Positions 5,984-13,904 of a stretch of 21,522 bases of DNA are shown here, in pieces. The position numbers and the translations under genes are program-made. Origin of the DNA: Bacilli bacterium (GTDB taxonomy: Bacteria; Bacillota_I; Bacilli_A; RFN20; CAG-826); assembly GCA_017551465.1 (NCBI GenBank), contig JAFZLN010000113.1, positions 1 to 21,522 on the forward strand, read 5' to 3'. The notes below the pieces were generated by a model. That model saw nothing but the letters and a program-made list of their open reading frames with translations, made no database searches and was not told where the DNA came from. Position 1 is the first letter of the stretch. Every line of letters starts with the position of its first letter.

Positions 5984-8053
5984 ATGAAAACTAAAAAAGC
6001 ATTACTTCCAGTTTTAGCGAGTGCTTTGTTACTCACTATGGGTCTTGCCGCATGTAATACTACTCCAGGTGGCAATTCTTCAGGTGCAGGACAATCCTCC
6101 TCTGAAGTGGAAGAAGTAAAAATCGAAATTACCTCCGAAGGTAATAAGAAAGAAATCCAAGTTGGTGAAACATTACAATTATCCGCCAGCGTGGAAGGCG
6201 TCACCTGGTCCACAAAGAACACAGACATTATTTCTGTTTCTGATAGTGGCTTAGTCACCGCCATTAAGGATGGTGCTGCTAGAGTTACCGCCAAGAAAGA
6301 AGGCTATGCTAACGGCACATTCACAATTACAGTCTTAAAGGCTCCTGAAAGAGAAGCTAAGTACCACTTAGGTTTAGAACAAGCCGAACATACTCCAGGT
6401 ATGGATGATGGTTGGGGTGCCTACTTCTTTGGTACATGGTATAGTGGTCCATTTGATACACCAGTTGAAAACAACAACGGTGCAACAGAAGATGGCACAA
6501 GTATTGGTAACTTGTACACTGGCTGTAAAGAAAAACTCACATTTACATCAGACAAAGCCGCCCAAGTTGGTATCGGTATTTCCATGGCTTATGCCACTGA
6601 AGTCAACTTAGCGGAAGCTTTATCCATCAAGTTCAATAACACCGAACTCTCCTTAGCAGGAAAAACCACAGTGGTTCCAGAAACTGAAAATAACTACTAT
6701 GAATTCCACGCTGTTGAATTAGGTGATGTTAACTTAATCGCTGGTAATAACGTTTTAGAAATCGAATTAATCGGTTCTTCTGGCGTTAACATGGACGAAG
6801 TCCTAATTTATACCGCTGAAACATTACAACTCGCGGTTGTTCCAGCAGTGGAAAAACCAAAGGTTACAGTTGCTGAAACAGACGTTAAACTCCAAGTCGA
6901 AGAAACAGCACAAATCACTTCTACATTAACCGGTTTAACATATGAATCCGCAAATGAACAAGTCGCTACAGTCAGCACAACTGGTTTAATCACCGGTGTT
7001 GGTGTTGGTAAAACAACAATTACAGTTTCTAAGGATGAATATAGATCTGCAAAGGTCAATGTTACCGTTACTGCTAAACCAGTCGCTAATCAAGTCGTTT
7101 TAGAAGCTGAAGATGGCATCTTCCCAGAAGGTAGCACCATCCAAGTTCAAGATTATGAACTCGCTTCTGGTGGCAAATCTATCGGTTATTTCTCCGCTGA
7201 ACAAACATTCTCACTCAAATACACTGCGGAAAAAGCCGTTGAAGTCGACTTATCCATCGTCGCTGCTGCTTGTGATTTAGATTATTCCACATGGGCTATC
7301 AAAGATATGGATTTAGGCGAATGCATGTCCTTAACATTAAACAATGCTCCTGTTAGTTTAACAGGCAAGGTCTTAGAAGGTAACACAAGCTTCAATTTCA
7401 ACAACTATGTTGAACTTGATTTAGGCAAAGTTAACTTAGTCCAAGGTGAAAACACATTCGTTTTAACCGCCATTACTCAAGGTCCAAACATTGACTGCTT
7501 AAAACTTTCAGGTTTCCCAAGTGAAGACGAACTCATTGATAACAGCCAAGAACAAGCTGGTGTCACATATTTAGATTTCGAATCCGCTTTATTAGAAAGA
7601 CCAGAAGGCGCTGATGCAGCTCAAAACTTAGTCGTTGAAGATGACGAACACGCTCATGGTGGCAAAGCCTTAGGTTACTGCAACACTGGTAACAAAGTTA
7701 CTCTTACATTCAACGCAAGTGCTGCTGGCAAAGCTGGCTTAAAATTAACAGCTGCTTCCACTAAAGGTTCATTTGACTGGTCAACATTCACAATGTCCAT
7801 CGGTGAACACGCTTTAGCCGAATGCATGACAATGAAACTCAATGGTGCTGATGTTGATTTAACCGGTAAAGTCTTACCAGGCAACACAGAAAGCAATTAC
7901 CATAACTGGCGTGATGTTGACTTCGGTCAAGTCGATGTCCAACAAGGCGCTAATACTATCGTTATTGAATTCACAGCCCAAGCTCCAAACTTTGACTGTT
8001 TCAAACTAACAGGTTCTGAATCCGTGGTTATCTCATTACCACAAGCACGATAA
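5984..8053 (+). CDS. Surface lipoprotein with BIG2 domains and three CBM-like modules
   Basis: A 689-residue exported lipoprotein with no catalytic domain that I recognise. Residues 1-24 form a lipoprotein signal (MKTKK, hydrophobic core, lipobox LAAC, lipidated C24), followed by a Ser/Gly-rich linker. The order is then BIG2 Ig-like domain (about 45-117), CBM6/35-like module (about 127-281), second BIG2 (about 290-363), second CBM-like module (about 372-512, opening with VVLEAEDG) and a third (about 526-680). Modules 2 and 3 are clearly related: both contain ECM, then LTGKVL, GNT, and a closing FD- or ID-C-x-KL(T/S)G, suggesting internal duplication. The likely role is binding a polysaccharide at the cell surface. 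The ATG follows AGGAAAGG. The esterase lipoprotein lies downstream in the same direction, and a LytTR-type box lies upstream. The CBM family assignment is from fold-level features only. Confidence 0.85.
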   Translation: MKTKKALLPVLASALLLTMGLAACNTTPGGNSSGAGQSSSEVEEVKIEITSEGNKKEIQVGETLQLSASVEGVTWSTKNTDIISVSDSGLVTAIKDGAARVTAKKEGYANGTFTITVLKAPEREAKYHLGLEQAEHTPGMDDGWGAYFFGTWYSGPFDTPVENNNGATEDGTSIGNLYTGCKEKLTFTSDKAAQVGIGISMAYATEVNLAEALSIKFNNTELSLAGKTTVVPETENNYYEFHAVELGDVNLIAGNNVLEIELIGSSGVNMDEVLIYTAETLQLAVVPAVEKPKVTVAETDVKLQVEETAQITSTLTGLTYESANEQVATVSTTGLITGVGVGKTTITVSKDEYRSAKVNVTVTAKPVANQVVLEAEDGIFPEGSTIQVQDYELASGGKSIGYFSAEQTFSLKYTAEKAVEVDLSIVAAACDLDYSTWAIKDMDLGECMSLTLNNAPVSLTGKVLEGNTSFNFNNYVELDLGKVNLVQGENTFVLTAITQGPNIDCLKLSGFPSEDELIDNSQEQAGVTYLDFESALLERPEGADAAQNLVVEDDEHAHGGKALGYCNTGNKVTLTFNASAAGKAGLKLTAASTKGSFDWSTFTMSIGEHALAECMTMKLNGADVDLTGKVLPGNTESNYHNWRDVDFGQVDVQQGANTIVIEFTAQAPNFDCFKLTGSESVVISLPQAR

Positions 8054-8072
8054 TCAATTATCTAGAAAGGAT

Positions 8073-8102
8073 AGAGGGCTTGGTTGTTAGGCCAGGCCCT
8101 CT
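8073..8102 (+). promoter_or_regulatory. Strong intergenic hairpin before the esterase gene
   Basis: AGAGGGC (8073-8079) pairs with GCCCTCT (8096-8102). After a T-G wobble, TGG (8081-8083) pairs with CCA (8092-8094), giving an 11-bp stem with an 8-nt loop. No T tract follows, so it is a poor terminator. It may act in RNA processing, partial attenuation or translation control between the two lipoprotein genes. A TTG start candidate at 8080 lies inside the stem. Confidence 0.55.
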
Positions 8103-8115
8103 AACTTATACACTT

Positions 8116-9723
8116 ATGAAGAAAAAACTATTATTTCCAATATTATTTGCTTCTTTATTAACTATCTCCGCTTGTAACAATCAACCTAGTGGTAATCCTG
8201 CATCTAGTTCATCTGAACCAGTCGTAGAAACCGCTAGAAAGATCTTAAAAGCATCATTATCTAAAGATACTGTTGAGGCGGGTTATTCAAGCAAAGTTAT
8301 TACTGATGTTGAAGGCGTTTCTTATCGCAGTGATAACGAAAGCATTGCTACAGTTGATAAAGATGGCAACATTAAAACTGATGAGCCAGGTATGGCTTAT
8401 ATTACAGTTAGTAAACAAGGCTATTTCGATAGAGTGTTAAAACTCTTCGTTGATGAATATGACACAATTGACTACCTTGTCGAAGGTTTTGAATTCGGTC
8501 CTGCTATCGTTGGTGTGAAGTTAAACTTCCCAGCCAAAGTCAAAAAAGCGGACTTACAAGGTAAACAATTCACCGTCAAAACAAATAAAAGTAATCGTAC
8601 AGTTACTTCTGTCGATTTATGTGACCAAGAAGGTCAAATTATCACCGCCGAAGAATCTAACTATGTCCGTATTTCATTAGAAATGCGTTACAGTGGCTGG
8701 GGTCCAGCAGATGGTGCTTCTTGCTTCACATACGCTAACAGTGTTAATAACTGGACTAACAACATTACCGCTGAAGTTCAATTAGCGAGTGGTCAAACAC
8801 TTAAAGTGGGTGATGAAACATATGATAGTTCATTTAAATTTAACGCTATTAGATCAAGAATCGTCTTATCCACAAGAGATTGGGGCGAAGCTAAATCACA
8901 TACCGCTGAAGGATACACCTTAACTTATAAAGATTATCAAACAGATGCTCTTAGAGAAGATGGTGTCCTTAATCCATTAGTAATATGGTTACATGGTATG
9001 GGTGAAGGTGGTACAGATCCTGATATCGCTTTATTAGGTAACGATGTTACTGCTTTAGGCGAAGAAGAGATTCAATCTCACTTCGTTAAAGGCAAACAAA
9101 AAGGTGCCTATGTATTAGCCGCTCAAACACCAACGTATTGGATGAACAGTGGAACAGGCTCCATTAATAATGGTGTTGGTCACTCCATCTATACAAAATC
9201 ATTAAAATCTTTAATCGACAAATACATCGCTGATAACGGCGATATCGATACAAACCGTATCTTTGTCGGTGGCTGCTCCAATGGTGGCTATATGACCATG
9301 GAAATGGCCGTTACATATGGCAGCTTCTTTAGAGCGTTCTATCCTTGCTGTGAAGCTTATAGTGATTCGTTCGTGACTGATGAAGATATTCAAAAGTTAA
9401 AAGATTTACCAATGTGGTTCATTCACGCCGCTAATGATACAACCGTTGATGCTACTAACTTTGTTATCCCAACATACCAAAGATTAAAAGCCGCGGGTGC
9501 TAAAGATTTACATTTCTCATATTTCACTGATGTAACTGGAACAGATGGTAATCCTCAAGGTAATAGTTACCAAGGTCACTATTCATGGATCTATATCTTC
9601 CGTGATGAAGTGGCTTTAGACCAAGCTGATCCAAATAACATCGCTGCTCCATCAACTGAAGAAGTTAAAGACGCTGAAGGACATGCTCTTAACTTATTTG
9701 ACTGGATGGAAGCCAAAAAATAA
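8116..9723 (+). CDS. Lipoprotein esterase: BIG2 plus alpha/beta-hydrolase domain
   Basis: A 535-residue exported lipoprotein. Starting at the ATG at 8116 gives a textbook signal (MKKK, hydrophobic stretch, lipobox ISAC, lipidated C20). An in-frame TTG at 8080, preceded by AAAGGA, would add 12 residues but is buried in a hairpin, so I prefer 8116 although it lacks a ribosome binding site. After a Ser-rich linker come a BIG2-like domain (about 40-115), a beta-rich Ig-like region (about 115-250), and an alpha/beta-hydrolase of the CE1/PHB-depolymerase/feruloyl-esterase type. Likely triad: S388 in GGCSNGG, D441 in HAANDTTVD and H488 in GHYSW. The oxyanion region WLHGMGEGG is also present. It probably removes acyl or feruloyl-type groups from surface glycans (inference), working with the upstream binding lipoprotein. 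Confidence 0.85.
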   Translation: MKKKLLFPILFASLLTISACNNQPSGNPASSSSEPVVETARKILKASLSKDTVEAGYSSKVITDVEGVSYRSDNESIATVDKDGNIKTDEPGMAYITVSKQGYFDRVLKLFVDEYDTIDYLVEGFEFGPAIVGVKLNFPAKVKKADLQGKQFTVKTNKSNRTVTSVDLCDQEGQIITAEESNYVRISLEMRYSGWGPADGASCFTYANSVNNWTNNITAEVQLASGQTLKVGDETYDSSFKFNAIRSRIVLSTRDWGEAKSHTAEGYTLTYKDYQTDALREDGVLNPLVIWLHGMGEGGTDPDIALLGNDVTALGEEEIQSHFVKGKQKGAYVLAAQTPTYWMNSGTGSINNGVGHSIYTKSLKSLIDKYIADNGDIDTNRIFVGGCSNGGYMTMEMAVTYGSFFRAFYPCCEAYSDSFVTDEDIQKLKDLPMWFIHAANDTTVDATNFVIPTYQRLKAAGAKDLHFSYFTDVTGTDGNPQGNSYQGHYSWIYIFRDEVALDQADPNNIAAPSTEEVKDAEGHALNLFDWMEAKK

Positions 9724-9743
9724 AACCGTGTGGAATTGTTAAA

Positions 9744-9761
9744 TTTCATAAATCCTTTCTC
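9744..9761 (+). repeat. Shared 3' flanking element, copy 1
   Basis: An 18-base segment ending in ATCCTTTCTC lies directly before the terminator. It matches 17581-17598 with one mismatch, where it again sits directly before a terminator. It is a small repeated 3'-UTR element of unknown role. Confidence 0.45.
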
Positions 9762-9799
9762 AGGGGAGACGCTTAGTTCATGGGCGTCTCTTTTCTTTT
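9762..9799 (+). terminator. Terminator of the lipoprotein operon
   Basis: GAGACGC (9766-9772) pairs with GCGTCTC (9784-9790), extendable by wobble pairs, followed by TTTTCTTTT. The end of the T tract overlaps the first half of the LytTR-type box at 9796. Confidence 0.85.
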
Positions 9800-9827
9800 G
9801 TCCCAATATTCAATATTTTTGTCCCAA
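9796..9827 (+). promoter_or_regulatory. LytTR-type binding site, class B (box B1)
   Basis: TTTTGTCCCAA occurs twice, at 9796-9806 and 9817-9827, identical over all 11 bases with starts exactly 21 bp apart. It ends 2 bp before the -35 position of the TCS2 promoter. The geometry is that of LytTR direct-repeat operators. The sequence differs from class A, so it is likely bound by a different regulator, most simply TCS2's own. Confidence 0.7.
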
Positions 9828-9829
9828 GC

Positions 9830-9858
9830 GTGCATATGCATGAGTTATTTTGTATAAT
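9830..9858 (+). promoter_or_regulatory. TCS2 promoter
   Basis: A perfect TATAAT (9853-9858) has a weak -35 (GTGCAT, 9830-9835) at a 17-nt spacing, typical of an activated promoter. Transcription would start near 9865, leaving about 12 nt before the ATG at 9877 and no Shine-Dalgarno sequence. Box B1 abuts the -35. Confidence 0.65.
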
Positions 9859-9876
9859 ATAAACACGAACTAACAT

Positions 9877-11241
9877 ATGTTTTTTGACAGCTTTGCAGAC
9901 GCTTTTGTCTTTTATTACTCTAGAATTTTAGACGCTACAACTTTTATTGCTTATTTCTTTGTAGCGGCTGGTTTTGCCATTCTTTTATGGGAAAGACCAA
10001 CCACCAAGAAGAATATTATTAAAATGGCGATAACATTCCTGGCGAGTTATGCTACATGCATTTTATTTGCCTCAGTAATGTTCTCTTTAGCGAATCTTAC
10101 TCATAATCAATATGCGTTGCAGATTATCTTTGCGTTATCTTTACCTATTATTGTGGGTGTGTTCTGCTTAATCTTTGCGAGAAGCAGAAAACTACATAGA
10201 TTTATTAAAACCGCCATTCTGATTTCATCAGTCGCGGTCGTGGAAGTCCTTTCTAAGAACTTTGGCTTCTTTATGGGTAACATGACAAATAATGGTTTCG
10301 CCCTTGTTGTGGCAAGAGCAATACCTTATATGTTCTTTACCGCAGTTTGTCTTTTATTGAACTTTATCAATATTAATAGATACCGCAATTTATCTAGTGA
10401 AATGGTGACCATCGTCACCGCTTTATCAGCGCTACTTTTAACCGCGGCAATTTATGAACAAGCATCGATGACACAAGAAACATCGACCACGGTGTTACTT
10501 TCTATACTTGATATAGTGCTGCTCTTTATTCTTAACTTCTCATACTACGCGACTTATAAGAATATTGAACATAGACATAAGATCACTAATCTTGAAGTGC
10601 AAAAGACTCTTGAAGATGCAGAAAGAATGTCTATCGCTATCGACCAAACAAATAGAGAAGAATTAGAAAAACTAAGACACGATATTAAAAACCAATTCTC
10701 TTATGTTGATGTCATGTTACAACAAGGACAAAACGAAGAGGCAAAGAAATATGTTGAAGATTATTTAAATACTTCTAATCCTATCCTTAATTCTTTCTCT
10801 TGCTCTAATAACGTCATTAACTCCATCATTAACTTAGAGTTAACAAAAGCAAAAATTAAAAAGATTAAGATTGATGTTAAAGTAGTGGTTCCACCATCTT
10901 TACCATTTAAAGATATCGATTTAGTTAGTTTACTTACTAACATGATTGATAATGCGTTAGAGAACTATTATTCAGAAGGAAAAGATACCATTGTGGTGAG
11001 AATCATCAAACAAAACGACTTTATTCGTTTTATCGTCTCTAACCCAATCAATATGGAAAAAGTTAATCCACGCGCTTTAACTAAGACTAGTAAAGTGGGC
11101 CGTGGACATGGATATGGCACTAAAATTATTAAGAATATCGCTAATGCATATAATGGTTATGTTGATTTCAACATCGAAGATAATAGATTCATTTGTGATG
11201 CTGTTTTAAATCTAAACGTTAAGGAGAACCAAGATGCTTAA
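9877..11241 (+). CDS. GHKL sensor histidine kinase, AgrC-like (TCS2)
   Basis: A 454-residue sensor kinase. The first roughly 225 residues contain about six membrane helices. A coiled-coil-like linker then leads to the kinase core, with phospho-acceptor H268 in KLRHDIKNQ, N-box N355/N359 in NMIDNALE, and the glycine motif GRGHGYGTKI. LRHD plus GHKL fits the HPK10 (AgrC/ComD) group, which pairs with LytTR regulators. The stop overlaps the regulator start by 8 nt, so translation is coupled. Gene order (kinase then regulator) is the reverse of TCS1, and the two kinases are not close copies. No ribosome binding site is visible and the leader is predicted to be about 12 nt. The signal is unknown. 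Box B1 upstream suggests autoregulation. Confidence 0.9.
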   Translation: MFFDSFADAFVFYYSRILDATTFIAYFFVAAGFAILLWERPTTKKNIIKMAITFLASYATCILFASVMFSLANLTHNQYALQIIFALSLPIIVGVFCLIFARSRKLHRFIKTAILISSVAVVEVLSKNFGFFMGNMTNNGFALVVARAIPYMFFTAVCLLLNFININRYRNLSSEMVTIVTALSALLLTAAIYEQASMTQETSTTVLLSILDIVLLFILNFSYYATYKNIEHRHKITNLEVQKTLEDAERMSIAIDQTNREELEKLRHDIKNQFSYVDVMLQQGQNEEAKKYVEDYLNTSNPILNSFSCSNNVINSIINLELTKAKIKKIKIDVKVVVPPSLPFKDIDLVSLLTNMIDNALENYYSEGKDTIVVRIIKQNDFIRFIVSNPINMEKVNPRALTKTSKVGRGHGYGTKIIKNIANAYNGYVDFNIEDNRFICDAVLNLNVKENQDA

Positions 11242-11968
11242 GATTGCCATTCTTGATGATGACAAAACAGCGTTGATGATCTCCACAAGCGCTGTTGAAG
11301 CTTTCTTAAAAGAAAAGAATGCTGAATACCGTCTCTTCTCTTTTTCTAATCCATTAAACTTCCTTGCCAGCGCCAAAGAAGAGAAATTTGATTTATCATT
11401 CCTTGATATTGATATGCCTGAAATGAATGGTTTAAGCGTGGCTAATGAACTAGCCGCTATCTCTAAATATGGACAAATCATTTTCCTTTCTCAAAGAGAA
11501 GATTTAGTCTTTGAATGCTTAAAGTTCCATCCGTTTGGTTTTATTCGTAAATCTAAGCTCATTGATGACTTCTCTTTAATGATGAATCAGTTCTTCCAAA
11601 CCGTCGCTAATAATGAAAGTAATGAAACAAAGATCGATTTCTTTGATAAGACAAAAACCTATTCCTTTAAGATTAAGGACATCGTTTATATTGAAGGCGA
11701 CAGAAACTATCAAAAGGTCGTCCTTAAAGATAAGTCTTCACAAAACATACGCGTGCCTTTAGGTACATTAGAAGAGAAGTTACGCGAATACGGGTTCCTA
11801 CGTATCCATAAAGGCTATTTATTGAACTATTTATATATTCGTTCTATTGAGAACGAAGAAGTCTATTTAACCACTGGTACATCTTTACCAATGGCCAAGA
11901 AAAGAAAAGAAGAAATCATGAAGCAATACCTTGCGATTTCTCGTAAAAACAGCTCGGTGATCATCTAA
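11234..11968 (+). CDS. LytTR-family response regulator (TCS2)
   Basis: A 244-residue AgrA/LytR-type regulator. The receiver (about 1-120) has the acidic cluster D8-D9-D10, phospho-acceptor D58 in SFLDIDMPEMNG, a Ser in FLSQRED at the Thr/Ser position, and a Lys in GFIRKS at the conserved Lys position. The LytTR domain (about 135-235) includes DIVYIEGDRNY and FLRIHKGYLLN. The ATG lies inside the end of the kinase gene behind AAGGAG. It should act on promoters when phosphorylated by the upstream kinase. The class B repeats before the kinase and before the next operon (11992-12020) are the natural candidate targets (inference). Confidence 0.93.
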   Translation: MLKIAILDDDKTALMISTSAVEAFLKEKNAEYRLFSFSNPLNFLASAKEEKFDLSFLDIDMPEMNGLSVANELAAISKYGQIIFLSQREDLVFECLKFHPFGFIRKSKLIDDFSLMMNQFFQTVANNESNETKIDFFDKTKTYSFKIKDIVYIEGDRNYQKVVLKDKSSQNIRVPLGTLEEKLREYGFLRIHKGYLLNYLYIRSIENEEVYLTTGTSLPMAKKRKEEIMKQYLAISRKNSSVII

Positions 11969-11991
11969 AATTTCGTCACAAAAATCAAACA

Positions 11992-12020
11992 TTATGTCCC
12001 TCGCGGACATTTTTTTGTCC
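11992..12020 (+). promoter_or_regulatory. Candidate LytTR-type site, class B (box B2)
   Basis: TTATGTCC (11992-11999) and TTTTGTCC (12013-12020) share 7 of 8 bases with starts 21 bp apart, and match the TTTTGTCC core of box B1. The left half lies in the stem of the TCS2 terminator, so part of the match could be incidental. It would control the lipoprotein-GH3 operon at 12119. Confidence 0.45.
11994..12016 (+). terminator. Terminator of the TCS2 operon
   Basis: ATGTCC (11994-11999) pairs with GGACAT (12005-12010) around a 5-nt loop, followed directly by six more T residues. Confidence 0.85.
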
Positions 12021-12049
12021 TCTTTTTCATACTTCTTATACCAATTAAA

Positions 12050-12077
12050 TTTTCTTTCTTTTTAATTCTTTTATATT
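12050..12077 (+). promoter_or_regulatory. Candidate promoter of the lipoprotein-GH3 operon
   Basis: TATATT (12072-12077) is a reasonable -10. The -35 position (TTTTCT, 12050-12055, 16-nt spacing) is poor. Transcription would start near 12084, just before the inverted repeat at 12087-12102. Confidence 0.35.
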
Positions 12078-12086
12078 GCTTACGAC

Positions 12087-12102
12087 TGAAGTTCAGACTT
12101 CA
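12087..12102 (+). promoter_or_regulatory. Inverted repeat directly before the ribosome binding site
   Basis: TGAAGT and ACTTCA flank a 4-nt TCAG loop. The repeat ends immediately before AAAAAAGGAGG. In mRNA it would be a 5'-end hairpin and could stabilise the transcript or affect ribosome access. It could also be a small protein operator. Confidence 0.4.
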
Positions 12103-12118
12103 AAAAAGGAGGAAAATA

Positions 12119-13891
12119 ATGAAATTTTCTAAGAAAGTGGCTTTACTCGTTGTCACAGCTGCTGGCCTATCAGGTTTAGTCGGTTGTAAGAGTAACGCTA
12201 AGATGCCAGTGAACTTTGTCGCCGTTACTTCCAGTTCTTATAATGCGGAATACACATTCGGTGACTATGATTACAAGTTCCAAGGCAAGATTAATCAAAA
12301 TAGCAACAAATTCACACTTGCTGGTATAGCAGTCGCTCGTCACGCTACCGCAAGTAGTGGCGGCCAAGGCGGCCCAGGTGGCGGCTTCCCAGGTGGTGGC
12401 GGCTTCCCAGGTGGCGGCCCAGGTGGAAACTCCAGTGGGCCAACATTCGAAGGCTTCGGCGCTGAAGAACAACAGCAACAAAGTGGCGAAGGCCAAGGCC
12501 AACAAGGCGGAGACCCATTTGGTGGTCAAGGCCAAGGCCAACAAAGTGGCGATCCATTCGGTGGCCAAGGCGGTGAAGGTCAAGGCCAACAACAAGGTGG
12601 AGAACAACAAGGCGGAGATCCATTCGGAGGCCAAGGTCAAGGTGAAGGTCAACAAGGTGGAGAGCAACAAGGCGGCGATCCATTTGGCGGTCAAGGCCAA
12701 CAAGGTGGAGACCCATTCGGTGGTGGTCAACAAGGTGGTGGCCAACAACAAGGCGGCGAAGAACAACAAGCCGTTGCTCCAACATCATTAACACTCGCCT
12801 TAAGCTTAGAAGAAGCATTCATTAATCAAGCGGTTACCGCGACAGTTACAGTTGCTCCAGAAGGCGCTTCCAACAGCGTGACATGGACAAGTTCTGATGA
12901 AAAGATTGCAACCGTTAATAATGGTTCTGTCACTCCAGTCGCTGAAGGTACAGTCACAATTACAGCGACAAGTACAGTCGATTCAACAAAATCTGCTTCT
13001 GCACAACTCAAAGTTGTTAAAGAAGATTTAGAAAAATATAACTGGGCCGTGGAAGGCACATATGTGTACGAAAAAGGCTATGGTTACAAAATTACATTCA
13101 ATGACGAAGGTAAAACAGTCATTCATACAGACTTCGATAGAACAGAAGGTCGTCACAGCTTCTACTACAATGTGAAGATTGGTGATGAATCTGAAACAAT
13201 TCTTTTCCAAGCTAAAGATCCAACATTCAAAGATTCTTTGGTTAAGGATTATAAGAAGTGGGATGAAAGAGACTCCACATACATCTTCTACGCGAAAGCC
13301 ACAGGTAATAACAACTCTGTCGCTACAGCGTATATGTACTTACATGGTTCTGATAACTCCGTCGTTCTCAATACTCCAAATGGTGCTAATAGAAGCTTAA
13401 CATTCGGTATGACTTGGGAGAAAAAAGGTGAACAAATCATTGTTCATGATGGTGATACAGAATACGTCGCTGAAGCATCAGTCAATGCTGAACATCCAGG
13501 TTATAGATTAGTCTACAGTGGTAACACATATTACTGCTCACTCAATCCAGACTTCAAATGGAAGAAGTTCACAACCGCTGATTTCGAAGGCGCTAACACT
13601 CATGAATTCGTTGGTTCCTATACCACATCTGGTCCAGATGGTGGCACAAAAGAAGTCAACTTCAACTTATTAGAAACAGGTGCTGCTAAATTATATCTCG
13701 GCAGTTCTACAGCCTCATTCGTTGGTGAATGGAGCAAAGATGCCGCTGGTAAATTAACAATTACCATCGATGGCAAAACTGCGGAATTCGTTCCAAACGC
13801 CGAAGGTAAATATGAAATTACTCTTAGAGTTTCTGTTTCCAGTTTCTTCGGTAGCTCAACACAAGTCATTGTGTTAAGCCAAGTCAAATAA
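12119..13891 (+). CDS. Gly/Gln-rich repeat lipoprotein with BIG2 domain
   Basis: A 590-residue exported lipoprotein I cannot assign to a named family. Residues 1-23 are a lipoprotein signal (lipobox LVGC, lipidated C23). A short N-terminal region (24-78) precedes a low-complexity Gly/Gln/Pro-rich stretch (about 80-220) with five GDPFGG repeats spaced by QGQ-type linkers. A BIG2 Ig-like domain follows (about 222-302, with VTWTSSDEKIATV). The beta-rich C-terminal region (305-590) has two parts that each read as a small barrel- or lipocalin-like fold (for example EFVGSY and SFVGEWSKD). The flexible stretch may span the wall or mediate assembly. An excellent AAGGAGG precedes the ATG. It is the first gene of a three-gene operon with a small membrane protein (13 nt gap) and an anchored GH3. 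Confidence 0.88.
   Translation: MKFSKKVALLVVTAAGLSGLVGCKSNAKMPVNFVAVTSSSYNAEYTFGDYDYKFQGKINQNSNKFTLAGIAVARHATASSGGQGGPGGGFPGGGGFPGGGPGGNSSGPTFEGFGAEEQQQQSGEGQGQQGGDPFGGQGQGQQSGDPFGGQGGEGQGQQQGGEQQGGDPFGGQGQGEGQQGGEQQGGDPFGGQGQQGGDPFGGGQQGGGQQQGGEEQQAVAPTSLTLALSLEEAFINQAVTATVTVAPEGASNSVTWTSSDEKIATVNNGSVTPVAEGTVTITATSTVDSTKSASAQLKVVKEDLEKYNWAVEGTYVYEKGYGYKITFNDEGKTVIHTDFDRTEGRHSFYYNVKIGDESETILFQAKDPTFKDSLVKDYKKWDERDSTYIFYAKATGNNNSVATAYMYLHGSDNSVVLNTPNGANRSLTFGMTWEKKGEQIIVHDGDTEYVAEASVNAEHPGYRLVYSGNTYYCSLNPDFKWKKFTTADFEGANTHEFVGSYTTSGPDGGTKEVNFNLLETGAAKLYLGSSTASFVGEWSKDAAGKLTITIDGKTAEFVPNAEGKYEITLRVSVSSFFGSSTQVIVLSQVK
12357..12778 (+). repeat. Coding low-complexity repeat (GDPFGG units)
   Basis: This stretch encodes the Gly/Gln-rich segment. 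Units carrying DPFGG begin near 12511, 12550, 12616, 12676 and 12709, with variable GQ/GEQQ spacers. Synonymous differences between copies (CCATTT/CCATTC, GGCGGA/GGCGGC/GGTGGA) show the protein repeat is kept while DNA drifts. The periodic codons open long reading frames on both strands that are not genes. Confidence 0.8.
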
Positions 13892-13904
13892 GGAGGGATA
13901 ACAC

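Noticed and set aside
8080..8115. TTG at 8080 as the start of the esterase lipoprotein
   Set aside because: It would place 12 extra residues (VVRPGPL...) before a perfect lipoprotein signal and lies inside a stable stem. Kept only as an alternative.
12357..12778. Possible CRISPR-like or tandem DNA repeat array
   Set aside because: Units are imperfect, in frame and differ mostly at synonymous positions with no regular spacers. It is a coding protein repeat.
12176..12818. Long reverse-strand and alternative-frame reading frames (up to 197 codons) over the repeat lipoprotein
   Set aside because: They arise from the periodic Gly/Gln codons. They have no start signals and give low-complexity Leu/His- or Lys/Ala-rich products.
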